A stretch of 45,089 nucleotides of DNA from Pseudomonas sp. BN417 (GTDB lineage: Bacteria > Pseudomonadota > Gammaproteobacteria > Pseudomonadales > Pseudomonadaceae): positions 1-45,089 of the forward strand of contig NZ_SSOJ01000163.1 in assembly GCF_029871205.1 (NCBI RefSeq). Direction: 5' to 3'. The stretch's first letter is position 1, and each line of letters begins with the position of its first letter. This document shows positions 26,067 to 33,488 of this stretch, piece by piece. The notes beneath the pieces were generated by a model. The model worked only from the letters and a program-made list of their open reading frames with translations. It was not told the DNA's origin and searched no databases. The position numbers and the translations under genes were made by a program.

Positions 26067-27509
26067 ATGCGTCCAGCGGACTACAGCAGGCTTGATGGAC
26101 TCGCACTTGCCTCCCTGCTGCGCAAGGGTGAGACCTCTGCCTTCGAACTGATGACGATAGCGGTGCAACTCGCCCGGGAACGGGCGATGCCCTTGAATGC
26201 GCTGTGCTACCAGCGTTTCGAGGAAGCCCTGGAGATGGCCAGGACGGCGCAGCTGGTCGGGCCATTTGGAGGCCTGCCTTTCCTGCTGAAGGATTCCGGG
26301 CTTGCCTCCAGGCGCCTGTCATCGTCCATGGGCTCGCGGATGTTTCGCGACACCCGGTTCAGTTTCGATAGCACCCTGGTGGAGCGGTTCGAGGCGGCCG
26401 GCTTTATCAGCTTCGCCAGGACGACAGTCCCGGAGCTGTGCATGGCACCTACAACCGAGGCCGTCGCCAATGGTGGTCCGACGCTCAACCCTTGGGATCC
26501 TGCGCGGTCGCCAGGAGGCTCCAGCGGCGGCTCGGCGGTGGCTGTTGCATTGGGCGTGGTACCCATCGCCCACGGTAGCGATGGAGGAGGGTCCATACGA
26601 ATCCCCGCATCCTGCTGCGGCGTCTTTGGCTTGAAACCTTCGCGTGGGCTTCTACCCATGGGGCCGGCGCGCGGGGAGGGGTGGGGCGGTCTCGCAACCG
26701 ATGGCGTCATCACCCGTACGGTCCGGGATACCGCTGCGGTTCTCGATGCGATCGCAGGGGCCGATCCAGGTGCGCCCTACGCGGCTCCTCGCATGCCGGA
26801 GTCCTTCCTGGCAGGGCTGGACAAGCCCTTCGATCGTCCGCTGCGTGTCGCCAAGTGGGTGTCCACGTGGAATGACATTCCCCTCGACGCTGACTGCCTG
26901 GCTGCCGTGGAATCGGCTGAAAGGCTACTCATTCGGAACGGCCACCAAGTGGTCGAGATCAGCCCACCTGATATCGACTTCGACGGGTTTGCGAATGCTC
27001 TTATCGACGTAATCGCTGCCAACGCCGTCGTCTCCATCGAGACTGCTGCGGTAGGCAGGCCGAGCGAGCAATGGCGCGGACTTCTCGAGCCCGCGATTCT
27101 CGGGGCCTACCACTACGGCAAGACGCTGCGGGCTACCGATTACATCTCGGCCATAGCCTGCTTCCAGCAGATTTCGCGGGAGATGGAGCGATACATGCAG
27201 GGGTTCGATTTGCTACTGACCCCAACGCTCACGCAGCTGCCGGTCACACTGGGGACCCTGTCAATGAACGACGACTTCCGTTCATTCAGGCTGAAAGGGG
27301 CGCGATACACGATGTTCCTCGCGATCATCAACGCCTCGGGCCAACCTGCGGCCAATGTACCCTTGTACTGGAATCAGCAAGGAATTCCCGTCGGCATCCA
27401 GTTGGTTGGGCGCTTCGGTGATGAGGATACGATTCTCAGGGCAAGTGCGGAGCTGGAGCGATCGTCACCCTGGATCGGGCTTTACGCGAGACTGAGGGTT
27501 GGAGGATAA
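26067..27509 (+). CDS. Amidase-signature family hydrolase
   Basis: This 480-aa amidase-signature enzyme hydrolyses an amide or related bond in the cytoplasm. The Ser-cisSer-Lys triad is complete: Lys75 in GLPFLLKDSGL, the cis-Ser at 152 in SPGGSSGGSAVAVALG, and nucleophile Ser176 in AHGSDGGGSIRIPASCCGVFGLKPSRG. GGAG lies before ATG 26067. The C-terminal part, RYTMFLAIINASGQPAANVPLYWNQQGIPVGIQLVGRFGDEDTILRASAELE, is typical of the family. The substrate cannot be predicted. The end of the gene abuts remnants of unrelated oxidoreductase genes on both strands, so its 3' flank has been rearranged, although the protein itself seems complete. Confidence 0.92.
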   Translation: MRPADYSRLDGLALASLLRKGETSAFELMTIAVQLARERAMPLNALCYQRFEEALEMARTAQLVGPFGGLPFLLKDSGLASRRLSSSMGSRMFRDTRFSFDSTLVERFEAAGFISFARTTVPELCMAPTTEAVANGGPTLNPWDPARSPGGSSGGSAVAVALGVVPIAHGSDGGGSIRIPASCCGVFGLKPSRGLLPMGPARGEGWGGLATDGVITRTVRDTAAVLDAIAGADPGAPYAAPRMPESFLAGLDKPFDRPLRVAKWVSTWNDIPLDADCLAAVESAERLLIRNGHQVVEISPPDIDFDGFANALIDVIAANAVVSIETAAVGRPSEQWRGLLEPAILGAYHYGKTLRATDYISAIACFQQISREMERYMQGFDLLLTPTLTQLPVTLGTLSMNDDFRSFRLKGARYTMFLAIINASGQPAANVPLYWNQQGIPVGIQLVGRFGDEDTILRASAELERSSPWIGLYARLRVGG

Positions 27510-27627
27510 AGCGGCGGCCGAATGCGACCAGATCGGCATCACCTGCTTCGAGAATCGCCTTGGCCAATTCACCGGTGAAGCCACCTGCGGTGATGGGCTG
27601 CCCCTTGTAGTGCTTGCTGACGAGGTG
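27505..27627 (-). pseudogene. Old Yellow Enzyme C-terminal fragment
   Basis: On the minus strand about 41 codons read HLVSKHYKGQPITAGGFTGE, then LAKAILEAGDADLVAFGRRFI. This is the C-terminal FMN-phosphate-binding region of Old Yellow Enzyme-type NADH:flavin oxidoreductases (usual form close to GGF/YTxExAExxLxxGxADLVAFGRPFIANPDL). The rest of the enzyme, some 300 residues, is absent on both sides, and its tail overlaps the amidase stop codon. It is a relic left by deletion. Confidence 0.6.
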
Positions 27628-27760
27628 GGCCGCTACCGGATTCCGGCTCCGTCTCTCGTCCTCCATGGCGCCGGCGATGCGCGGCTCGATCAGGTGCAGA
27701 ATTCGACACTGCCAATGGCTACCAGGCAGGACAGGCCGCAGCAGTCGGCCTGGCCGTTAC

Positions 27761-27949
27761 CCGGTGGGTGGCTTCCTGACCGGCAAGTTACACGCCGGCT
27801 CCGACAACTCCCGTGCCACCAAACTGGGCATGCTGGTGTGTGCCGAGAAGAGCGCTCGCGAAACCGCTTTCCTCGATGTGGTCTTTGCCGTCGCCAGCGA
27901 GCAGGACAGTACTCCGACCCAGGTCGTCATCGCCTGGCTACTCGCTGCA
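27761..27949 (+). pseudogene. Aldo/keto reductase C-terminal fragment
   Basis: About 63 plus-strand codons read YPVGGFLTGKLHAGSDNSRA, then EKSARETAFLDVVFAVASEQDSTPTQVVIAWLL. This matches the C-terminal third of aldo/keto reductases of the Tas/YajO type (GGxLTGK, then the helix ending TPAQVALAWLL). No N-terminal part or start is present. It ends two bases before the minus-strand rnfD stop, so the boundary of a deletion probably lies at 27950. Confidence 0.6.
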
Positions 27950-27950
27950 C

Positions 27951-28940
27951 TCACCCTTCGCGCCCGCCTACGGCGCTACGCACGCCCTCAGCGCCAGCTG
28001 TTCGTGTGTACCAGGGGCGCTGTATGCGCAGCACCAAGCGGTCGATCTGCGGCACCAGCAGGTTGGCGGCCAAAACGGCGAAGCAGAGACCATCGGCATA
28101 AAGCCCGAATTCGCGAATCAATTCAGTCACCGCGCCAATGGCCACGCCGAAGAGGATGCGACCGCCACGTGTATTGGGGCTGGTGACCGGATCGGTGGCG
28201 ATGAAAAAGGCGGTGAAGAGATAGCCACCGAGACTGAGGTTGTACAGGCTTTCCTGCGGAGTATGGCCGGCTGCCAGGCACAGCAATACGGTGCTAGCGA
28301 GCATGGCCAGCGGAATCTCGATTCGGATCACCCGCAGGACAGCCAGTATTAATCCGCCGGCAATGTAGCCGTACCCCGACAGATTGGGGGTGATCAGTGT
28401 GAACTGGTTCTTAGCCAACTGAGTGGCGCCCACGAATGCATCGAGGTTAAGGCGTGGCGCCAGCTGCAACTGTTGTAGAAGAACCGCCTTGGCGTCCAGG
28501 GTGAGGGTCCAGGGGGCATAGTTCGAGGGCGCGGGGTACAACTGCTGGTAGAAGCAGATGGCGATGATCCCCAGGCCAACCATGGCGGGGTTGAGGCGGT
28601 TGCGACCAAGGCCTCCGCTGCCGTGCTTACACAGGGCGAGAGCGGCAAAACTGGCCACGGCGATCATCCACAGCGGCACCAGCAGCGGCAATGCCCGAGC
28701 CAGTATCAGGCCCAGCACCAGCCAGCTCAGGTCGCTCAAACCCTCGCGTACCTTTTGTCCGCGCAGGCGCAGCAGGCCGGCTTCGAAGCCCAGGGCGAGC
28801 AGCACGCACCAGAAGGTCTGCAACCAGACCACGCTGCCAAATTGCCAGGCGTACAGGGCGGTGCCCGGCATGAGACACAAGCTGACCAGCAGCATCACCG
28901 TGCGGAGTTTGTGCGGGGTAGGACGGCGTATCAGGCTCAT
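27951..28940 (-). CDS. rnfD: RnfD/NqrB-like electron transport complex subunit D
   Basis: RnfD is an inner-membrane flavoprotein of the Rnf ferredoxin:NAD oxidoreductase complex. ATG 28940 gives 329 aa with about nine hydrophobic segments; the longer open frame upstream is the shadow of rnfC. Family marks are GSGGLGRNRLNPAMVGLG, the FMN-attachment region LDAFVGATQLAK (Thr in GAT; a Val stands where Ser is usual) and FFIATDPVTSPNTRGGRILFGVAIGAVTELIREFGLYADGLCFAVLAANLLVPQID. The start overlaps the rnfC stop by four bases. RnfG and RnfE, expected downstream, are absent; an aldo/keto reductase fragment begins there instead. The C-terminal tail after RPWYTRTAG may have been altered by that junction. 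Confidence 0.83.
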   Translation of the reverse strand: MSLIRRPTPHKLRTVMLLVSLCLMPGTALYAWQFGSVVWLQTFWCVLLALGFEAGLLRLRGQKVREGLSDLSWLVLGLILARALPLLVPLWMIAVASFAALALCKHGSGGLGRNRLNPAMVGLGIIAICFYQQLYPAPSNYAPWTLTLDAKAVLLQQLQLAPRLNLDAFVGATQLAKNQFTLITPNLSGYGYIAGGLILAVLRVIRIEIPLAMLASTVLLCLAAGHTPQESLYNLSLGGYLFTAFFIATDPVTSPNTRGGRILFGVAIGAVTELIREFGLYADGLCFAVLAANLLVPQIDRLVLRIQRPWYTRTAGAEGVRSAVGGREG

Positions 28941-30337
28941 GCGCGCAGCTCCGTTTTGCTCTGGCGGAAGGTTTCGCGCAGCGGGATATTGCTCGGACAG
29001 CTGCTGCTGCAGCTGCCGCATTCGATACAGGCATCCAATCGCAGTTCCTGCAGGCTGCCCTTGTCGAGGCGTTGGGCGGCATCGTAGAGATCCAGCGGTC
29101 TGAGCGACATCGGGCAGACATCCACGCAGCGCGTACAGCGAATGCAACTACCTGCGGGTTGCGGTGCCGGCAGGTAGCGCTCGGCGCCGAATATCAGGCA
29201 ACTGCTGGTCTTGCTGATGACGGCAGTGGGGTCCGGCAGTGGCTGTCCCATCATCGGACCGCCGACCTGGGTCAACTCGCCTTCGGGGGCCGCGCCAGCA
29301 ATTTCGCGCAGTGCGCTGACCGGGTAACCCACCGGCACCAGGACATTCCCGGGGCGCTCGCAGTCCCCGGTCAGCGTCAACACGCGTCTTACAAGTGGTT
29401 CGGAGTGGAAGACGGCCCGTCCCAGTGCGTAGAGCGTCGCGACATTCAGCGCCAATACGCCGATATCGGCGGGCAGGGTCCCCGGCGCCAGGTTGCGGCC
29501 ACTCAGGCTCTTGATCATCAACGGCTGCCCCCCTGCCGGGTAACGCTCCGGCAGCGGACAGATCTCGACCGGGGTACGCGCCTGGCGAGCGGCGGCACGT
29601 AACGAGGCCATCGCCTCAGGTTTGTTGGTTTCGATTCCGAAGCGGGTCAGCGTTACTCCCATCAGCTCGGCGAGATAGTCGGCGACCTCGATCAGCGCCT
29701 CGGCGCGTTCGCGCATGAGACGGTCATCGCAGGTAAGGAAGGGTTCGCATTCGGCACCGTTGATCAGCAGCAGATCGGGGTGCTGGGCACCTGCCAGCTT
29801 GAGGGCAGTCGGGAAACCGGCCCCACCAAGGCCGACTATGCCCATCTGCAATGCCCGTTCCACCAGCGCCTCGGGCGTTTGCGGCAGCTCCAGCACCGGG
29901 CGTTCGATCCACTCATCCAGACCATCTGCGTTCAGAATGACGGCCATGACCGGTTCGGCCGAGTCGGCCGCGAAGGCGAGATCAATTCGTTCCACGATGC
30001 CGGAGGTGCTGGCATGCACCCAAGGGGTGTTGTCATCGCCAATACCGATCACCTCGCCCTTGCGTACATGCTGTCCCGGCTGCACGCAAGCCTGGACACT
30101 GCGGCGACCCCGCTCGAGCGGGATCGCCAGCTGTATGTTTCCGACCTCGATCGGGGCAACCGGCGTGGCGTTGGATAATTGCTTGTAGCCTCTGAGCTTG
30201 AGCCCGCCGTGCCAGCTACGCTGTGAGGGTGAGGCGATGGCCAGCAGGCGGCGCAAGAAGGGCTTCTGCTGCGGCTGACGCTGGGCGCGGACGGGGTTCT
30301 GCATGCGCTCGACGCTCTGCAACGAATGGCTAGACAT
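28937..30337 (-). CDS. rnfC: RnfC-like electron transport complex subunit C
   Basis: RnfC is the membrane-associated subunit that binds NADH and FMN and carries two [4Fe-4S] clusters. I place the start at ATG 30337 (466 aa) behind a GGAGGA site 7 bases upstream. The N-terminal part has the barrel-sandwich region LAIPLERGRRSVQACVQPGQHVRKGEVIG and the flavin/NADH site VGLGGAGFPTALKL and LINGAECEPFLTCDDRLM. Two ferredoxin-type motifs near the C-terminus are CIRCTRCVDVCP and CIECGSCSSSCP. It is coupled to rnfD by a four-base overlap. RnfA and RnfB, which normally precede rnfC, are not in the window on this side; apbE stands there in the opposite direction. Confidence 0.88.
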   Translation of the reverse strand: MSSHSLQSVERMQNPVRAQRQPQQKPFLRRLLAIASPSQRSWHGGLKLRGYKQLSNATPVAPIEVGNIQLAIPLERGRRSVQACVQPGQHVRKGEVIGIGDDNTPWVHASTSGIVERIDLAFAADSAEPVMAVILNADGLDEWIERPVLELPQTPEALVERALQMGIVGLGGAGFPTALKLAGAQHPDLLLINGAECEPFLTCDDRLMRERAEALIEVADYLAELMGVTLTRFGIETNKPEAMASLRAAARQARTPVEICPLPERYPAGGQPLMIKSLSGRNLAPGTLPADIGVLALNVATLYALGRAVFHSEPLVRRVLTLTGDCERPGNVLVPVGYPVSALREIAGAAPEGELTQVGGPMMGQPLPDPTAVISKTSSCLIFGAERYLPAPQPAGSCIRCTRCVDVCPMSLRPLDLYDAAQRLDKGSLQELRLDACIECGSCSSSCPSNIPLRETFRQSKTELRA

Positions 30338-30360
30338 GTTCTGTCCTCCAATTTTTTGGG

Positions 30361-30404
30361 GCAAAAAACACCCCTACGCGCTAATGCACATAATGGTTTT
30401 TTGC
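30361..30404. promoter_or_regulatory. Inverted repeat between divergent rnfC and apbE
   Basis: GCAAAAAAC at 30361-30369 is exactly mirrored by GTTTTTTGC at 30396-30404. The spacer is 26 bases. It lies in the shared promoter region of the rnfCD and apbE units and begins only 24 bases before the rnfC start, so it may be a common operator or a looped transcription block. No FNR/Anr box of normal form was found. Confidence 0.35.
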
Positions 30405-30590
30405 TTCCGGGAAATTGAGCGAAACGCGAGGGCGACACTCGATAACTGACGGGACTAAGAGCACCGAATGAAGGTTTTGTTCAGTTTTTGATCATATTCC
30501 CTGACAAACGGTAGGCCTATTCCCAGCCCACGTGGGAGCGTCGGAACGATGTCAGGCCGCGGTGGGGCGGCCGGAACAGAGAGGTGCCGA

Positions 30591-31604
30591 TTGATACGCG
30601 CAAGCCTGCTGGTGATGCTGTTGACGTTGCTGTATGGCTGCGGCGAACGGATCGAGCAGCTTTCCGGGCCGACCATGGGGAGCACGTATTCGATCCAGTA
30701 CGTACCCACCGCGCAGACGCCCGACTCGCAGCGAGTACAGGCCGAAGTCGAGACGATACTCGGGGCGCTCGACCAGCAGTTTTCCACCTGGCGCGGCGAC
30801 TCCGTGGTTTCCCGCTTCAACGATCTGCCGGCCGGCGGCTGTCAGGCATTGCCGGAAGATATGCGTCGATTGCTGGAGTACGGTGGGTTTCTGTTCCGAG
30901 AGAGTGGCGGGGCTTTCGATCTGACGGTGCTGCCATTGATGAACCTCTGGGGCTTCGGTCCGCAGTCACGGGGGGGGCAGGTACCGGATGCGAGCGCGCT
31001 GGCACGGGAGCAGGCACGGGTAGGGCAACAGCACCTGCGCCTGGATGGCGACAAGCTGTGCAAGGATGTGGCGGCGCAACTGGATTTCGACAGCATGGTC
31101 GCCGGCTATGCGGTGGATCGGGTCGGCGACAGGCTTTCGGCCCTGGGTATCCAGGCCTATCTGGTTGAAATTACCGGCGAACTCAAGGCGGTCGGCCGCA
31201 AGCCGGATGGCTCGCCCTGGCGCATCGCCCTGGAAGTACCGAGCGGCGGGCGCGAGCAGCAAGTGGAGCGCGCCATTGCACTGGATGGCTACAGCGTTTC
31301 CACCTCCGGCGATTACCGCAACTATTTCGAGGAAGGTGGCCAGCGCTATTCGCACACCTTCGATCCACGTGTCGGCAGGCCGGTGAAGCACGCGCTGGCG
31401 GCGGTGACGGTGGTCGACCCTTCGGGGCTGCATGCCGATGGCTTGTCTACGGTGTTGATGGTGCTCGGCCCAGAGGAGGGCTATGCCTTCGCCGAGCGGC
31501 ATGACGTCGCCGCCTATTTCATCATGCGCCAGGGGCAGGGTTTCGTTGCCCGGGCGACGCCGCGATTCGAGTCGTTGTTTCCCGGGCAAGGCAAGACGCA
31601 GTAG
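30591..31604 (+). CDS. apbE: FAD:protein FMN transferase ApbE, lipoprotein type
   Basis: ApbE attaches FMN through a phosphoester bond to Thr residues of periplasmic-facing subunits such as RnfD, RnfG and NqrB/C. I prefer TTG 30591, which has GAGAGG 6 bases upstream and gives MIRASLLVMLLTLLYGC, a lipoprotein signal with lipobox LYGC; ATG 30549 is an in-frame alternative that adds 14 residues. The body shows GPTMGSTYSIQY, STWRGDSVVSRFN, GGAFDLTVLPLMNLWGFGP, the FAD-site segment LDFDSMVAGYAVDRV, and SHTFDPRVGRPVKHALAAVTVVDPSGLHADGLSTVLMVLGPEEG. In most ApbE proteins the segment reads IAKGYAVD; here the Lys is replaced. It is divergent from rnfCD, whose product is its likely target. Confidence 0.88.
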   Translation: MIRASLLVMLLTLLYGCGERIEQLSGPTMGSTYSIQYVPTAQTPDSQRVQAEVETILGALDQQFSTWRGDSVVSRFNDLPAGGCQALPEDMRRLLEYGGFLFRESGGAFDLTVLPLMNLWGFGPQSRGGQVPDASALAREQARVGQQHLRLDGDKLCKDVAAQLDFDSMVAGYAVDRVGDRLSALGIQAYLVEITGELKAVGRKPDGSPWRIALEVPSGGREQQVERAIALDGYSVSTSGDYRNYFEEGGQRYSHTFDPRVGRPVKHALAAVTVVDPSGLHADGLSTVLMVLGPEEGYAFAERHDVAAYFIMRQGQGFVARATPRFESLFPGQGKTQ

Positions 31605-32068
31605 TTGCCCTGAATACAGGGATCAGCCAGGTGCCTTCGATGAACGCTTGCCGGGTTTCGCCGGCAATGGATGGAGTAGCTGACGTCATTGGCGCCCTAA
31701 CAGAGGTAGCCCAGATCCTCGTTCGGTCCATCTCGAACCATGCAGACTACTTTTAGCGGCGCCATGAGCCACCACTGCGAAAAGACAGCGGGGCAGGGCG
31801 GAGCGACTTCAGCCACGCACTTGCGTGAACGAAAATTGCAGCGGGCATTTTTACTAGAATCGCCCCATTGCTGACGCTCGCACGCGTCTACAAAACCGAG
31901 GCGATTCACACAGTCGATTTCGAGTGACTTCAGCTCATCTAGCAGCTTTGTACTGTTCAGCATCGAAGCTGCCGCTTTGGTTGGCAGGTGGCCGAGACGA
32001 CCACATCGTCACAGTTGAAAATAGTCGGCATGGAGCAGTCAGTTATCATGCCCCATGCCGAGATGGGT
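31605..32068. other. Intergenic region, no convincing gene
   Basis: About 460 bases between apbE and the convergent NmrA-like gene. A hairpin TTGCCGG-N6-CCGGCAA at 31648-31667 lies 43 bases after the apbE stop and may end its transcript, though no T-run follows. A minus-strand frame of 88 codons (31697-31963) begins MLNSTKLLDELKSLEIDCVN and carries several Cys, but has no ribosome-binding site I can support and no recognised family. Confidence 0.4.
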
Positions 32069-32932
32069 TTAAGTCAGCAGATTACGGTGCAGTTCGATAA
32101 ACTGCGCAGGGGTCAGCAGGGGCTGGCCGATGATAGCGGTACCGATGCTGTCTAAACCTTCCAAACGCCTTTCACGTTGGTCAATCTTTACTGCACTGAA
32201 ATGCGAAAGATAGGAGCGATCGTGGTCCAGACCCAGCAGGGAGACGAAGTCCTCAACCGGGATCTGTTCAAAGCGCACCTCCTTGCCTAGAACAGTACTC
32301 AGGAGGCCGGCTAGTTCCTGGTGGCTGTATTCTTCTGGCCCATGCAGTTCATAAGTCTGATGGCCATGCCCTTCAGGATTGGTCAGGATACCTGTAACGA
32401 TGCGTCCGATATCACTTGCAGCCAAGGGAGCAAATCGGCTGTCTGGGTCGAATGGCGTGACATACCGGCCATCCCGAATCAGGGGCGCAATGTAGAGCAT
32501 CCACTCGGCAAAGAAGGTAATACGCAGATGAGTGGTGGGGATCCCAGTCCAAATAAACACTTGCTCGGACATCCAGTGATTTAGGGTGGCCGGACTACGC
32601 GCATCGGGACGTGATTGCTTTTGGGACAAATTTACAATGTGCTTTATCCCTTGTTCTCTTGCCGCTTGGGAAAATATCACTGCCGCTTCAACTAATCCCC
32701 CGGTTAGTGGATAGCAGAAGTATGCCCCATCAACGCCTTCCATTGCCGTGCGAACGTGCTTGAGGTTTAGCAGATCTCCCACAAAGACATTAGCACCCTG
32801 ATCTCGAAGCTTTTGGGCGCGCGCATCTTCGCTGTGAACAAACGCATTTACTCGATGACCTTTCTCCAACAGGAATTTGACAGTCGGAGAACCTGTTGCG
32901 CCGGTAGCGCCTGTAACCAGAAAAGTTTTCAT
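32069..32932 (-). CDS. NmrA-like NAD(P)-binding protein
   Basis: This 287-aa atypical short-chain dehydrogenase belongs to the NmrA/HSCARG-type group. ATG 32932 has GAGGTG upstream and opens MKTFLVTGATGATGSPTVKFLLEKGHRVNAFVHSEDARAQKL, a Rossmann fold with the GATGATG dinucleotide loop. The catalytic Tyr-Lys pair of classical SDRs is not in place, as usual for this group, which often serve as redox sensors or act on quinones. Other marks are VDGAYFCYPLT, HIVNLSQKQS and HLRITFFAEWML. Codons here use clearly more A and T than the alginate genes, which suggests acquisition. It is preceded by a perfect inverted repeat that may be its operator. Confidence 0.85.
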   Translation of the reverse strand: MKTFLVTGATGATGSPTVKFLLEKGHRVNAFVHSEDARAQKLRDQGANVFVGDLLNLKHVRTAMEGVDGAYFCYPLTGGLVEAAVIFSQAAREQGIKHIVNLSQKQSRPDARSPATLNHWMSEQVFIWTGIPTTHLRITFFAEWMLYIAPLIRDGRYVTPFDPDSRFAPLAASDIGRIVTGILTNPEGHGHQTYELHGPEEYSHQELAGLLSTVLGKEVRFEQIPVEDFVSLLGLDHDRSYLSHFSAVKIDQRERRLEGLDSIGTAIIGQPLLTPAQFIELHRNLLT

Positions 32933-32958
32933 CAGTAAGCACCTCAATTTGCAGGCAA

Positions 32959-32987
32959 GGGAACTTCATTAGAGTTTAGAAGTTCCC
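32959..32987 (-). promoter_or_regulatory. Perfect 9-bp inverted repeat upstream of the NmrA-like gene
   Basis: GGGAACTTC at 32959-32967 and GAAGTTCCC at 32979-32987 form a perfect dyad with an 11-base spacer, starting 27 bases upstream of the ATG. The geometry fits an operator for a dimeric repressor such as an HxlR, TetR or MarR protein. No such regulator gene is adjacent. Confidence 0.45.
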
Positions 32988-33104
32988 CGCACATTGGGAT
33001 CGTCACATATTGGGTTGAGCGCACCACTTCTATCGACAGAATATTCAGTGATGCCACGGTTCCGGCGCAACAAATCAGACGGTAAACTGAGTTAAAAGCC
33101 GGAG

Positions 33105-33383
33105 TTAGACCAAGTTTATTTCAACATCAATTATGCCCACGTCTTCTATCAGCTTGGTTTCAACGCCGGCCAGGGCGTTGCGGTCGCTGAGATCGGCTTC
33201 AAGTACTTCAACCGTCCGCTGAGTCTCTCGGATGATGCGGTTAGCCAGGGCATTAAGACGTTCGCGATTGCGGGCCACGAGGATCAAGTCGTAGCCGCGA
33301 CGCGCCAGACGGTCTGCGTAGGTCGCACCAATTCCGGATGAGGCTCCCGTGATGAGCGCGGTGCCGGGATGTGCGTGAGCCAT
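33105..33383 (-). pseudogene. 3'-truncated short-chain dehydrogenase
   Basis: The frame begins as a normal SDR: MAHAHPGTALITGASSGIGATYADRLARRGYDLILVARNRERLNALA, with the GxxxGIG loop and GGAG before the ATG at 33383. It runs to VETKLIEDVGIID, where the NNAG strand should follow. Then it reads VEINLV and stops after 92 codons. The catalytic Ser-Tyr-Lys half, some 160 residues, is missing. It has lost function by a 3' deletion or replacement near 33120. Its divergent promoter region shared with the AraC-type regulator remains intact. Confidence 0.75.
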
Positions 33384-33440
33384 GTTGGATCTCCGAGGGA
33401 GAGTGAACCTGAAGCTGATATTGCACCGATTTGACGACGC

Positions 33441-33470
33441 CCTAAATGACGCTTATGGTCGTCTTTTAGG
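33441..33470. promoter_or_regulatory. 11-bp dyad between the SDR remnant and the GlxA-type regulator
   Basis: CCTAAATGACG (33441-33451) and CGTCTTTTAGG (33460-33470) are an inverted repeat with one mismatch over 11 positions and an 8-base spacer. It ends 18 bases before the regulator's start codon and lies in the shared region of the two divergent genes. It is the natural candidate binding site for the regulator encoded next to it. Confidence 0.5.
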
Positions 33471-33488
33471 ACATCGGAGGAAAAGTGT

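Noticed and set aside
31697..31963. 88-codon minus-strand frame between apbE and the NmrA-like gene
   Set aside because: No ribosome-binding site or family; not supported as a gene.
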